Shown here: positions 52,347-62,714 of the stretch, in pieces
Layout of the letters: the number at the start of each line of letters is the position of its first letter
Position numbering within the stretch: the stretch's first letter is position 1
DNA from: CALDTK01 sp045110575
GTDB taxonomy: Bacteria > Bacteroidota > Bacteroidia > Chitinophagales > Saprospiraceae
Assembly (NCBI GenBank): GCA_045110575.1
Contig: JBGCGF010000044.1
Coordinates: 27,002 to 91,001, forward strand
Reading direction: 5' to 3'
DNA: 64,000 nucleotides
The notes under the pieces: model-generated
Told to the model about the DNA's origin: nothing
Database searches by the model: none
Seen by the model: only the letters and a program-made list of their open reading frames with translations
Translations under genes and position numbers: made by a program

Positions 52347-54851
52347 ATGTCTGATAAAATCCTTACTGGTTCTGTAGGTGAAGAGCACTTCATCGCATCT
52401 ACGAATACGTTTGTAGAAGTCATTCTTCCAGTTGCTACACCGAAGCCTACCTATACTTACTACGTAGATAAGGCTCACCTTGAACAAGTGCAGTTTGGTA
52501 TCCGAGTGGAAGTCCAGTTCGGTAAGAACAAGCTGTACAGCGGCATCGTCGCTGGCATCCATAGTGACATGCCGACCACTCACGAGCCAAAGGCTATCGT
52601 GAACGTGATGGATGATGAGCCGATCATCAACCTAACGCAGCTAAAGCTTTGGAAATGGATTGCTAGCTATTATGCGTGTACGCTTGGGGAAGTAATGAAT
52701 GCAGCGCTTCCGGCCAACTTGAAGCTTAGTAGTGAGACACGTCTGCTACTCAATCCTGATTACGGGGACGATTTCTCTCAGCTCAATGATCGCGAATATT
52801 TGATTGCGGAAGCATTGACGATGCAAGCTGAGTTGAAGATCGAGGACGTTCGAAAAATCATCGGACAGTACACGGTCTATCCGTTGATTAAGCGCCTGCT
52901 TGAGGAAGGAGTGCTTTATCTCAAAGAGGAAATGCTAGAGAAGTACAAGCCTAAAACGGTAAAGTGCGTCCGACTAGCAATTCCTTATCGAAACCAGATG
53001 GAATTACTTGATGAAGCTTTTAGCAAGCTAAGTCGAAGCAATAAGCAGGTCGAAGCTTTGATGGCCTACATACAAGAGTCGCGCAAAGAAGGCGATGTCT
53101 CTAAAGTGAAAATTCAGGAAATCGCAGGCGTCGACAGCTCAGTCACGCGTGCAATTGAGCAGAAAGGCATCTTTGAGTTTTATGACCTAGAGATCAGTCG
53201 AATTTCCAAGTATGGGAAGGACCTAGATGCCATCACTACCCTATCTGAACAGCAGGTTCGAGCCTTGACGGAACTCAAGGAGCAATTTCAAGAAAAGAAT
53301 GTTGTACTCCTTCATGGAGTAACGGGTTCGGGTAAAACCCGAGTCTACATTGAAGTAATTCAAGCGGCGTTAGCACGAGGAGAACAAGTACTTTACCTGC
53401 TACCCGAGATTGCGCTGACTACGCAGATCATCATGCGTCTGCAAAAGATGTTCGGCGATAAAATTGCAGTTTATCACTCTAAGCTCAACAGCAATGAGCG
53501 CGTTGAAGTATACAAGTCTGCGGCAGCTGGAGCTCCAATATTGATTGGTCCTCGATCAACCTTGTTCCTTCCATTTCGAAATTTGAAATGGGTCATTGTC
53601 GATGAAGAGCATGACGGCAGCTACAAACAGCACGACCCGAACCCTAGATATCATGGGCGGGATACAGCCATCTACTTGGCTCATTTGCACGGAGCGAAAG
53701 TCCTCCTAGGTACTGCTACGCCGGCAGTTGAGACGTTTCACCATACGAAAACCGGTAAGTACGGTTTGGTGACGATGCAAGAACGTTTTGGCGGATCTGT
53801 CCTTCCGAAGCTTCAGATCATTGACCTTAAAGAGCAAACGAAGAAGAAGCAAATGCAATCGCATTTCTCACTTCCGATGATCAAAGGAATCAAGGAAACG
53901 GTTGCCTCTGGAAGACAAGTCATCCTCTTCCAAAATAGGCGTGGATACAGTCCGACCTTGCAGTGTGAGTCTTGTGCCTGGTCTAGTGAATGTGTGCATT
54001 GTGATGTGACACTCACCTATCACAAGCACACGAACAAGCTACAATGCCACTACTGTGGTTATCAAAAAGACATACCAAAAGAGTGTCCTGCCTGTGGCAG
54101 TGCAAAGCTCCACATGAAAGGCTTTGGTACGGAAAAAGTAGAAGACGACCTAAAGGTTTATTTGCCTGAACTTAGAGTGAGCAGGTTGGATCTCGATACC
54201 GTCCGTGGTAAAAATGCGCTTCTCAATATTATTCAAGATTTCGAAGAACGAAGAGTTGATGTCTTGATTGGAACTCAAATGGTGACCAAGGGACTTGATT
54301 TTGAAAACGTCGGCCTTGTTGGTGTCTTGAACTCTGACATGACCTTGTCGTATCCAGACTTTAGATCCTCTGAACGAGGGTTTCAGCTCTTGACTCAAGT
54401 TAGTGGCCGGAGTGGTCGAGGTAAAGAGCGAGGAACGGTAATGGTACAAGCGTACGACACCAATCATCCTGTACTTGGTGACATAGGAACGGCCGATTAC
54501 ATCAGCTTTTTTACTCGGGAAATCGGCGAACGTCAAGCATTTAAATATCCTCCTTACTACCGCCTAATCAAGGTGACATTAAAGCACAAAAAGCCTAGCG
54601 TGCTTAATACTGCAGCCAAGATGTACGCCCACTTTCTACGCAAACACCTAGGCGACCGCGTGATTGGGCCTGCAATACCGGGTGTGAGTCGAATCCGTGG
54701 CTATTATCTGCTCGATATAATGATCAAATTAGAGCTTAATGCGAAGCTGATAAAGTTTGCAAAAGAGACGTTACACGCTGCTGCACAAGACGTTCATGGG
54801 GAGCGAGGATTTTCGACCGTTCGGATAAACGTAGATGTAGATCCGAACTAG
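52347..54851 (+). CDS. priA: Primosomal protein N' (replication restart helicase)
   Basis: Recognises stalled forks and reloads the replisome. The 834-aa protein has the N-terminal 3' DNA-binding domain (VEVILPVATPKPTYTYYV), Walker A GVTGSGKT at residues 324-331, DEEH at 419-422 followed by DGSYKQHDPNPRYHGRD, and helicase motifs GTATPAVE, LFQNRRGYSP and SGRSGRG. The zinc-binding insert is intact, with paired cysteines in CESCAWSSECVHC and CHYCGYQ...CPACGS. Normal length, so fully functional by sequence. Confidence 0.97.
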   Translation: MSDKILTGSVGEEHFIASTNTFVEVILPVATPKPTYTYYVDKAHLEQVQFGIRVEVQFGKNKLYSGIVAGIHSDMPTTHEPKAIVNVMDDEPIINLTQLKLWKWIASYYACTLGEVMNAALPANLKLSSETRLLLNPDYGDDFSQLNDREYLIAEALTMQAELKIEDVRKIIGQYTVYPLIKRLLEEGVLYLKEEMLEKYKPKTVKCVRLAIPYRNQMELLDEAFSKLSRSNKQVEALMAYIQESRKEGDVSKVKIQEIAGVDSSVTRAIEQKGIFEFYDLEISRISKYGKDLDAITTLSEQQVRALTELKEQFQEKNVVLLHGVTGSGKTRVYIEVIQAALARGEQVLYLLPEIALTTQIIMRLQKMFGDKIAVYHSKLNSNERVEVYKSAAAGAPILIGPRSTLFLPFRNLKWVIVDEEHDGSYKQHDPNPRYHGRDTAIYLAHLHGAKVLLGTATPAVETFHHTKTGKYGLVTMQERFGGSVLPKLQIIDLKEQTKKKQMQSHFSLPMIKGIKETVASGRQVILFQNRRGYSPTLQCESCAWSSECVHCDVTLTYHKHTNKLQCHYCGYQKDIPKECPACGSAKLHMKGFGTEKVEDDLKVYLPELRVSRLDLDTVRGKNALLNIIQDFEERRVDVLIGTQMVTKGLDFENVGLVGVLNSDMTLSYPDFRSSERGFQLLTQVSGRSGRGKERGTVMVQAYDTNHPVLGDIGTADYISFFTREIGERQAFKYPPYYRLIKVTLKHKKPSVLNTAAKMYAHFLRKHLGDRVIGPAIPGVSRIRGYYLLDIMIKLELNAKLIKFAKETLHAAAQDVHGERGFSTVRINVDVDPN

Positions 54852-55075
54852 GTAACGGGGGTTAATCCGTTGAACAAGTCTGTCACTGGCGAATCAATCA
54901 GGGCTCTTTTTGTCTAATTCATGACACTTTTGGACACCCGAAACACCCTAAATAGGTTAGAGAATTACCATTTTGATCCAGCCGCCTGATTTTAACACCA
55001 CTTCGAGTAAAAATAGGCTTTTACGCCGTAGATCGGTCTAATCCTTGCATGATCATAGAGTACTGACCGAGCTCT

Positions 55076-58000
55076 ATGCAACCACTCTACTCTATCATTC
55101 AAGGACGATTTTCTCAGCTATCCGCATGGATGGTTGTAATCTTCTTTTTGGTGAATGGGAGTGCAAGTGCTCAGATTACGTTTGACAATGCACCTCTCGA
55201 TGAGGCCGTCAGTTGTCAATACATCCCAACAGCACCAACGGTTACAGCGCAGTCTACCTGTGCCGGAGCAGTTACTGTAAATGCGAGTGAGGTTAGGACT
55301 GACGGAGCATGTCTGTTCACTTTCACACTCACACGAACGTGGGAAGCGAGTGACAACTGCGGACTCGTCGTTACGCACATCCAGACGATCGCCGTTTCGG
55401 ATACCCAAGCTCCTATTGTCGCGGGTGTACCGGCAAACCGGACTGTTGACCTGAGTAGTGTACCTCCTGAACCAACTCCAAGCGCAATTGATTTTTGTGA
55501 TCCAGCTGCAACACTGACTACTCAACGAGATTCAATCTCCGGTCCTTGTGGCGCCTACACGATCGTGTACATCTATACTGCTCGAGACGCCTGCAACAAT
55601 GAGCGTGTAGCCAGCTATGTTTTGACGGTTACAGATGATGAGCTGCCAGTTATCAGTGGTGTTCAACCAGGAAGCAGACTTGATTGTGGAGACCCATTAC
55701 CTACTGCAGGTTCGACGGGAGTGACAGCAACCGACAACAGTGGGACACCAGCGCTTACAATGGTTATTGATACACTCGATAACCTTGGAGGTGACACCTG
55801 CCGCATTGTGCGTCGTGTATGGACAGCCATCGATGATTGTGGTGGTTCAGTTACAGCTGTGCAAGCGTTTAGTTACCACGATGGTGATGCTCCTGTCTTG
55901 TCGGGGATTCCTGCAGATGCGATCGTTTACTGCGAAGCACTTCCTACACCACCGGTACTTTATACAGACATCACAGCGACTGACGGATGTGACCCTACTC
56001 CAGGCATAACTTTCACAGAGGTATCAGAGCAGACCAACAATGGTACTTGTTCAGACATGATTTACAATGTCATTCGTACTTGGACAGCGGTTGATGAATG
56101 CGGAAATGAAATGAGCGCCTCACAGGTCTTAGAAATGAAGTGTGAGTGCTGCTACAATGGCATTGATGACGACGATGATGGTCTCGTTGACGATTATGAC
56201 CCACAGTGCAATTGTTTTGCTGGTGTCGAGACCGAATGTGATTCAATGAAGAGGTACTTCATTCCGCCTGTTTGGCGACCGAATGATGGAAACCTCAACC
56301 AACCTTCAGAACTGGTTATCACAACGCTAGAAGCGGAGGCGAATATCCAAGTTCAAACGGGTGATGGCACGACTTACAACCAGAGCTTTGTCATCAGAAA
56401 AGGCAATCCACTGCGAATACCCCTGACTACAAGTCAATTACAGACAGATAATTACAACCAGGTCGAGAACGACAAAGGATGGGTGATCATCTCAGACAAA
56501 TTGATCCAACCGATCTATCGGATTGATGCGTTTTACAACAAAGCCCTCGTCACTGTTAAAGGACCGCAGGCAATGGGTCGAGTCTTTCGAGCCGGAAGCC
56601 AGACCAGTACCTGTGGTACGAATGACCGAAATAGATATGAGGGACACTTTATAAGTGTAATGGCTACAGAAGACAATACTGAAGTGACCTTCAAATTTGA
56701 CTTCCCCGCTCTTGGAGGTATAACTGGCCCGTATGTCCGCACGCTTAATGCGTATGAAACGCTTCTCATTCGAGATGACTGGGACAATACAACTGTTTCT
56801 GGATCACTGATCACTTCGACGAAACCAATTGTCGTGACTAGTGGATCGCAGCATACAAAGGCTTGCGAGTACTTAAGCGGTTCTCAAAGTACAAGAGTCG
56901 CACGTGGAATGGACGCAGGAATCGATCAACTGGTTCCGAACTGCCTCACGGGTGATGAATATGTACTCGTTCGCGGAAAAGGTCACCAGTCACAGCAGTA
57001 TGCAATTCTTGTCGCTAACAAGAACAATACACGTGTGATTATTGACGGTGATCCTAACTCCGAAATCGTGTTAAATGCAGGTGAGCATGAAACGTATTAC
57101 CTTTTAGGAAATCGATATGAGGCTAGGCACTTCAAGGCCAACAAGCCTTTCTACATGTTCCACGTCTCTGGTATCTCACCTAACAATGAGGTTGGAATGG
57201 CAATCGCTGCGCCAATCGGAGAATGTAAAGGAGACACGCTTATTGAATTCCCGCGATTTGATGGGAACACCAGCAAATTGGTCGACAACTCGGTCTATGT
57301 TATCCTCCCTAGAACGGGACTACCATCGCTTGAGATAAACGGAAGCAACTACTCTTCTTGCGCAAGCGTGGAACCTGTTCCTGCTAGACCCGACCTAGCT
57401 GTGGTCACTTTTGAAGTTGGATGTATCGATCAAAACAACTCAATTACCTCTGACGAATATTTCACAGCAGGCATGCTGGTAGGTATTGAAGGAGAAACAG
57501 GAACGCACGGTTATTTGACAGCCTTTAAAGATCGAATGACGGTCTACAAGCCAAATACCCTTGAGCCTACAACACAGTATTTCGTTGACACGCTTTGTGG
57601 CCTTCAAACGATAAACCACTGTATAGATGTAACCAGTTGTGCGACTACGCACACCATCGCTTCTGTGCGTCAAGGAGCAGGTACAATTACCCTTACAGGC
57701 GGAACTTGCTTTAATTATACTTCGCCAGAAAGTTTCCAAGGCTTAGATGAAGCTCTTATCACGGTTAGAAATGATCAAGGTCTTTTCCAAACCGTGTGCC
57801 TTAGCTTTTACGTCTGTGCAACTCCACCAGATGCTGTTTTCAGTTTCATGGATACGACGGTTGTTTGCGACTCAATTCCTCCGCTTGAGGTTCCTATTCT
57901 TACGGATGATTGTGACATTAGCATTGACTATAGTCACGACGACGTAATCGTAGATGGTGCATGTGATTACTCCTATGTCATCAATCGTAACTGGTATATC

Positions 58001-61000
58001 TGGGACGATTGTGGTGACTCTACGCTAGTAACTCAGGTTATTCGAGTAACAGACAACAGTGCTCCTCAAGTACTGAATATTCCATCTGACACCATTGTTG
58101 CTGGCTGCGTGGCCAATGTGCCGATCGTTCATCCTACGTTCGTAGAGAATTGCGACAGTGATTACGAGTGGTCGTTTGATCAACAAACGATAGACTCAAC
58201 ATGCATCTATAACAAGACGATTGTTCGTACGTGGGAAGCTTGGGATGGCTGTGGCAACAGAAGTACAGCCGTTCAACGGATTGAGCTTCGAGATACCGCT
58301 AGTCCAATTTTAACAGGCGTTCCTATGGATCAAATTGTTACCTGTGGTGATGGATTTCCACCACCTATCGTAACAGCTACCGACGATTGTGATCCATCGC
58401 CGCTAATCACGTTGGACAGTACAGTATTCACTTCGCTATGTGATACACTCTACCACGTTGTGCGAATTTGGACAGCTACTGATCAGTGCGGTGGCTCTAC
58501 AACAGCTAGTCAACGCATCTTGGTGTTAGACCTTCAAAGTCCAATGATCATTGATGCTCCGCGTGATACAACCATCGCATGTGGAAACCCAATGCCAGCA
58601 GAGGTTCCAACCTTTGAAGATGACTGTACAGACCCTGTTCCTGTATACACTGTAGATAGCGTTGCAACAGGGGCCTGCCCGATTGTCAATGTGATTTATA
58701 GGCGATGGATTGCCACAGATGACTGTGGCCACGACACTAGTACGGAGCAAATCATCACAGTGGTCGATACCACGGGTCCGATTTTCATTCCGCTACCAGA
58801 TACAATCTTCAGTTCTTGTCTCGACTCTGTTGTTGTCATTGAACCAAGCATCGTTGAAGCCTGTAACCTGGCGTTGACCTTTACTGATTCCATGGCCTCA
58901 GGAGGGAACTGTACTTCAGAGCGTTTACTCTTCCGAACGTACCTAGCTGAGGATAACTGTGGCCGAACGGCCGAGTATACACAGCTGTATTACTTCCAGG
59001 ATATTGTACCACCGTTTTGGGTTCAACAACCATCGGATACCACCTTGCAGTGTGACGAGGCTATACCTGATCCAGTCAACCCGAACGTTGTAGATGCTTG
59101 TAGCGCGCTGAACCCAATTGACATGGTGACGCATGATTCATCAAGAGTCTGCCCAGCAACGAGATGGATTACCAGAACGTACCGCGTCTCTGACTGGTGT
59201 GGCAACCTTTCGACCTTCACGCAAACGATTACAATTATTGGTTGTGAGCCTGCAATTCCTGCACTGGCAACTGCACAGGCGGGCTGTATTGGAGAAGATA
59301 TTCTACTCACTGCTTCGGTAGATAGTGGATACACTACCCCAGTCTACCTCTGGCAATTTAGCATTGACAGTATCTCTTGGACTGACTTAGGACTGCCGAT
59401 CTCTCAGACTAGCCTCACGATACCAAATGCTACAGCTGCGGCTGATGGATACTACCGTGTAGTTGTCGCTAATAATCAAGCTGACCTTTCACTTCCGGAC
59501 TGCTCTTCTACTTCTGGTCCTGTATTTCTTGAAGTTCTTCCATCTGATGCGACGACTTCACAGATAGAACTCTGCCGCGGAGACACACTCTTCTATCTTG
59601 GAGATACGCTAACAGTTAGCCTCACACGGATTGATAGTTTCACCAACTTACATGGTTGTGATAGCGTAGCTACGCTTGAATTGAACGTATATCCGTTCGT
59701 GAATTGGCAGCTCGATACGACATTGTGTTTTGGCGAAAGCATCGATATTTTCGGACAGACTTACACACAAAGTGGGACATACCGAGACACGTTGTTGACT
59801 CCATATGGCTGCGACACGACCTTAGCACTTACCCTAACCGTACTTCCAAATCTTCTGGACACGGTCTCCATGTGGCTATGCGAAGGAGCAAGTGTAACGT
59901 TTGAAGGAACATCATACAGCGATACCGGTACGTATACAATTCCGCTCATCTCTCAGATCGGCTGTGATTCTTCAAGAACCTTAGTTTTAGCGAAAGCTGA
60001 TACACTACGCACCCTAATTGAAGAAGGCATTTGCCCTGGCGAGTCCGTAAACGCAGCTGGAGAGACCTTTACGAATGCCGGAAATTATATCCGAACGCTC
60101 GTTTCAAGTCAAGGGTGCGATTCGATTGTAGACCTTCGTTTAACGGTCTATGACACCAGCACGGTTATCAGAAATGCGCACGTTTGTGATGGTGAGGAAT
60201 TCTGGTTTGGCGCTCAACGTCTGACGACAGCCGGCACTTACCAGCAGACCTTTACAAGTCAATATGGCTGTGACAGCAACGTCACTTTGAATCTCCGTGT
60301 CTCGCCAACTTTCGATCAAGAGATTCGCGAAGAACTCTGTGAAGGTGAGATCTACACCAACGGTGGCTATTCGATTACGCAAGCTGGTCGTTGGCCAATG
60401 CAGTTTTATACTGCCGATGGGTGTGATTCGATCGTCAATGTGACTTTGATCTATCGCCCTACGTTTAATACGGAAGTCGACATGATCATTTGTGACGGAG
60501 ACACCTACACGCTAATTGATACTGTACTTACCTCGCCTGGAACGTTTGTTCGATCTGGCTTGAGCATGTTTGGTTGTGATTCCGTGGTTACGCTTCACCT
60601 TTCGGTAAAACCCCTAGGAAGTTCTCGAATCGACACGACCTTATGTTTTGGCGAAAGCTTAGAAGTAGCAGGTAGAACGTACGCCCAGTCTAGTCTAGAC
60701 ACCATTCTACTCAACGATCCATTGGGATGCGATTCTCTCGTGTATGTGAACGTAGAGGTTTTGAATAACCCAAGTCAGGATACGACAGCCGTTATTTGTG
60801 AGGGTGAATTCTTCGAAACCAACGGAAGGTTGTATTCAGAAACGGGCATATATCGTGACACTTCAGCAGCTACAACGGGTTGTGACTCCGTATACACGGT
60901 AATTCTAAGTGTCATTCCTGAAATCAGAGATACACTTGTTCAAACCATCTGTGCGGGCGATAGCCTTGAAGTTGGAGGAACAACAATCTTCACTTCAGGC

Positions 61001-62437
61001 GTCTACAATTTTGCACTGACTGGAATGGCAGGTTGCGATAGTAACCTCTTAGTAGACCTTACGGTGCTTGACACTGGCTACACCGAGGTAACCGCTCAAG
61101 TTTGTGCGGGAACCGTCTACACACATGCGGGAATCCCGTTCACTGCTCCTGGTGAATTCTCCATTAGACTGCTTACCTACGACGGCTGTGATTCGACGAT
61201 TCAACTTACGGTTGTCCATTATCTGCCAACCTTAGAAACCACCGACACACTAGTTTGTGCAGGCGAAGAGATCCAATTTGCTGGTCAACGTATCACATTG
61301 GCTGGAACGTACTATGACAGTCTTACGAGTCAGTTTGGTTGTGATTCTGTTCTTGCGCTTAATGTGATGTACAGACCAGAATCGTCTACTAGAGATACGA
61401 TCCATATCTGTGAAGGCCAAGGGGTTGACATTGGAAGCGACTACATCACTCAGCCGGGATCCTACCCGATTACAGCAACTAATGTCCATGGCTGCGACTC
61501 TGTCAATACAACGCAGCTAATCGTACACGGAAATACTACGATGTATGACACGCTAACGGCGTGCTTCGATCAGGAAATTGTATTTGCAGGAGAAACCATC
61601 ACCGAGACGGGCACCTACGTAGGCGAATTTACTAGCGTTTATGGGTGTGATTCGACAGTGGTATTGACCTTCTACCTGGTCGATGAAATCCGCTTTGCAT
61701 TGGATGACATTCGTATGTGCCGAGGCACGACAGGCCAGTTGCAGGTTCGGGGATACACAGGTCCTGTGGTTTGGAGCCCTGAAGAAGGCTTGAGCTGCAC
61801 AAATTGCCTAGATCCAGAAGTCAACATTGACTACTCGACTACATATACAGCAAGCGTAGTTGACTGCAGTGGTGACACCATTCAGATTGTCGCTGAAGTG
61901 ATAATCGATGAACCAGTAGATGTAAGTATCGTTAGCGCGAGAAAGATTCGACTGGGCGAGCGCACTACTTTGAAAGCAGTCGCTGATAATCCAATGGCCA
62001 ATGTGTCTTGGACAGAACGCGGTGTTGTGCTCTGCGACAATTGTACAGAAGTAGAAGTCCACCCGCTAGTGACGACGACCTATGAAGTCGAAGCAACTAC
62101 CGGACAAGGGTGTGACGACAGAGAACAGCTGACGCTTATCGTTGAAGACGACTGTTCCTTTGGAGAGGTGCTCGTACCTAATATCGTAACGCCGAATGGC
62201 GACGGTGCCAATGACGAGCTTGAAATTCGCTACGAAGGCATTCAAGACATCGTCTTGTTGAAGATTTTCAACCGCTGGGGTGAGATCGTATACGAGACCA
62301 AAAACATCGACACGTATTGGGACGGTACCCATCGTGGCATGCCTGTCAACCCGGGTGTATTCATGTACTACTTGGAAGGCCATTGCCTTAACAACCAGCC
62401 CTTCACAGAGCAAGGAAATGTGACGGTGGTACGATAG
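55076..62437 (+). CDS. Giant surface protein with IgGFc-binding-like domain and T9SS type B sorting domain
   Basis: A 2453-aa secreted protein. Signal peptide to about residue 33 (FFLVNGSASAQ). Residues 35-355 hold HYR-like beta modules with CD.....TWTA.DECG motifs. A Ca-binding-like loop (NGIDDDDDGLVDDYDPQC) precedes an IgGFc-binding-like domain (about 395-830; YFIPPVWRPND, VVTSGSQHTKACEY, FHVSGISPNNEVGMAI). More HYR-like modules fill 910-1400. Then 14 tandem repeats of about 50 residues (about 1497-2200) follow the pattern C.G......G..Y...G.Y.......GCDS...L.L. The type B domain ends the protein (VTPNGDGANDELEI, FNRWGEIV, WDGTHRGMPVNPG). Two repeats contain the DNA 14-mer as LCFGES. Probably an adhesin exported with the PorP/SprF protein that follows. 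Confidence 0.92.
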   Translation: MQPLYSIIQGRFSQLSAWMVVIFFLVNGSASAQITFDNAPLDEAVSCQYIPTAPTVTAQSTCAGAVTVNASEVRTDGACLFTFTLTRTWEASDNCGLVVTHIQTIAVSDTQAPIVAGVPANRTVDLSSVPPEPTPSAIDFCDPAATLTTQRDSISGPCGAYTIVYIYTARDACNNERVASYVLTVTDDELPVISGVQPGSRLDCGDPLPTAGSTGVTATDNSGTPALTMVIDTLDNLGGDTCRIVRRVWTAIDDCGGSVTAVQAFSYHDGDAPVLSGIPADAIVYCEALPTPPVLYTDITATDGCDPTPGITFTEVSEQTNNGTCSDMIYNVIRTWTAVDECGNEMSASQVLEMKCECCYNGIDDDDDGLVDDYDPQCNCFAGVETECDSMKRYFIPPVWRPNDGNLNQPSELVITTLEAEANIQVQTGDGTTYNQSFVIRKGNPLRIPLTTSQLQTDNYNQVENDKGWVIISDKLIQPIYRIDAFYNKALVTVKGPQAMGRVFRAGSQTSTCGTNDRNRYEGHFISVMATEDNTEVTFKFDFPALGGITGPYVRTLNAYETLLIRDDWDNTTVSGSLITSTKPIVVTSGSQHTKACEYLSGSQSTRVARGMDAGIDQLVPNCLTGDEYVLVRGKGHQSQQYAILVANKNNTRVIIDGDPNSEIVLNAGEHETYYLLGNRYEARHFKANKPFYMFHVSGISPNNEVGMAIAAPIGECKGDTLIEFPRFDGNTSKLVDNSVYVILPRTGLPSLEINGSNYSSCASVEPVPARPDLAVVTFEVGCIDQNNSITSDEYFTAGMLVGIEGETGTHGYLTAFKDRMTVYKPNTLEPTTQYFVDTLCGLQTINHCIDVTSCATTHTIASVRQGAGTITLTGGTCFNYTSPESFQGLDEALITVRNDQGLFQTVCLSFYVCATPPDAVFSFMDTTVVCDSIPPLEVPILTDDCDISIDYSHDDVIVDGACDYSYVINRNWYIWDDCGDSTLVTQVIRVTDNSAPQVLNIPSDTIVAGCVANVPIVHPTFVENCDSDYEWSFDQQTIDSTCIYNKTIVRTWEAWDGCGNRSTAVQRIELRDTASPILTGVPMDQIVTCGDGFPPPIVTATDDCDPSPLITLDSTVFTSLCDTLYHVVRIWTATDQCGGSTTASQRILVLDLQSPMIIDAPRDTTIACGNPMPAEVPTFEDDCTDPVPVYTVDSVATGACPIVNVIYRRWIATDDCGHDTSTEQIITVVDTTGPIFIPLPDTIFSSCLDSVVVIEPSIVEACNLALTFTDSMASGGNCTSERLLFRTYLAEDNCGRTAEYTQLYYFQDIVPPFWVQQPSDTTLQCDEAIPDPVNPNVVDACSALNPIDMVTHDSSRVCPATRWITRTYRVSDWCGNLSTFTQTITIIGCEPAIPALATAQAGCIGEDILLTASVDSGYTTPVYLWQFSIDSISWTDLGLPISQTSLTIPNATAAADGYYRVVVANNQADLSLPDCSSTSGPVFLEVLPSDATTSQIELCRGDTLFYLGDTLTVSLTRIDSFTNLHGCDSVATLELNVYPFVNWQLDTTLCFGESIDIFGQTYTQSGTYRDTLLTPYGCDTTLALTLTVLPNLLDTVSMWLCEGASVTFEGTSYSDTGTYTIPLISQIGCDSSRTLVLAKADTLRTLIEEGICPGESVNAAGETFTNAGNYIRTLVSSQGCDSIVDLRLTVYDTSTVIRNAHVCDGEEFWFGAQRLTTAGTYQQTFTSQYGCDSNVTLNLRVSPTFDQEIREELCEGEIYTNGGYSITQAGRWPMQFYTADGCDSIVNVTLIYRPTFNTEVDMIICDGDTYTLIDTVLTSPGTFVRSGLSMFGCDSVVTLHLSVKPLGSSRIDTTLCFGESLEVAGRTYAQSSLDTILLNDPLGCDSLVYVNVEVLNNPSQDTTAVICEGEFFETNGRLYSETGIYRDTSAATTGCDSVYTVILSVIPEIRDTLVQTICAGDSLEVGGTTIFTSGVYNFALTGMAGCDSNLLVDLTVLDTGYTEVTAQVCAGTVYTHAGIPFTAPGEFSIRLLTYDGCDSTIQLTVVHYLPTLETTDTLVCAGEEIQFAGQRITLAGTYYDSLTSQFGCDSVLALNVMYRPESSTRDTIHICEGQGVDIGSDYITQPGSYPITATNVHGCDSVNTTQLIVHGNTTMYDTLTACFDQEIVFAGETITETGTYVGEFTSVYGCDSTVVLTFYLVDEIRFALDDIRMCRGTTGQLQVRGYTGPVVWSPEEGLSCTNCLDPEVNIDYSTTYTASVVDCSGDTIQIVAEVIIDEPVDVSIVSARKIRLGERTTLKAVADNPMANVSWTERGVVLCDNCTEVEVHPLVTTTYEVEATTGQGCDDREQLTLIVEDDCSFGEVLVPNIVTPNGDGANDELEIRYEGIQDIVLLKIFNRWGEIVYETKNIDTYWDGTHRGMPVNPGVFMYYLEGHCLNNQPFTEQGNVTVVR

Positions 62438-62445
62438 GGGTAAAA

Positions 62446-62565
62446 GCCTGCGGCGCTTATTGCCTGCGGCGCTTCCTGCGTGATGCTTTCAGCCTGCGGC
62501 GCTTCTTACTTGACGCTTTTAAGCCTGCGGCGCCTAGTGCGTGATGCTTTAAGCCTGCGGCCCTT
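62446..62565. repeat. GCCTGCGGCGC intergenic repeat array, five units
   Basis: Copies start at 62446, 62462, 62492, 62523 and 62553; the last has one mismatch. Spacings of 16, 30, 31 and 30 bp give an irregular tandem array with spacers of the form TTCCTGCGTGATGCTTT. It begins 8 bp after the stop of the second giant gene and matches the array after lptE at 37.3 kb. Confidence 0.9.
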
Positions 62566-62714
62566 CCTAACTAATGCTTAAGGGTATACGAAGTCTACGG
62601 ATTGAAGAGTATCACTCAATATCACACTTGTTAAGGTGTGGATTGAAGCGTTACAACCAGTTTCACACGGATTTTCGGCGTAAAAGTTGCACTAGCTACC
62701 AAACATCCTGTACT

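Larger units (their letters stand above)
156..60658. repeat. Dispersed 14-mer GTTTTGGCGNAAGC, 16 copies
   Basis: This line spans the first to last copy. Plus orientation starts: 156, 17121, 25370, 41511, 48410, 50251, 51731, 59727, 60645. Minus orientation starts: 6589, 7037, 7886, 16112, 24329, 41484, 50107. Eight have A at the N position (perfect GTTTTGGCGAAAGC); the others have T, G or C there. One-mismatch forms occur at 2889, 22549, 25944, 46060, 50314 and 59984. Thirteen copies are inside genes, in all three frames. None is found between about 26.0 and 41.4 kb, which includes the AT-rich island. Confidence 0.9.

Noticed and set aside
156..60658. 14-mer as a KOPS, Chi or similar polar chromosome signal
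   Set aside because: Orientation is nearly balanced (9 to 7) with no switch point in the window; polar signals should be strongly skewed.
62590..62660. Two GATTGAAG words with similar surroundings, reminiscent of the end of CRISPR repeats
   Set aside because: Only two short partial matches, no constant repeat of 25 bp or more, irregular spacing, and no cas genes in the window.
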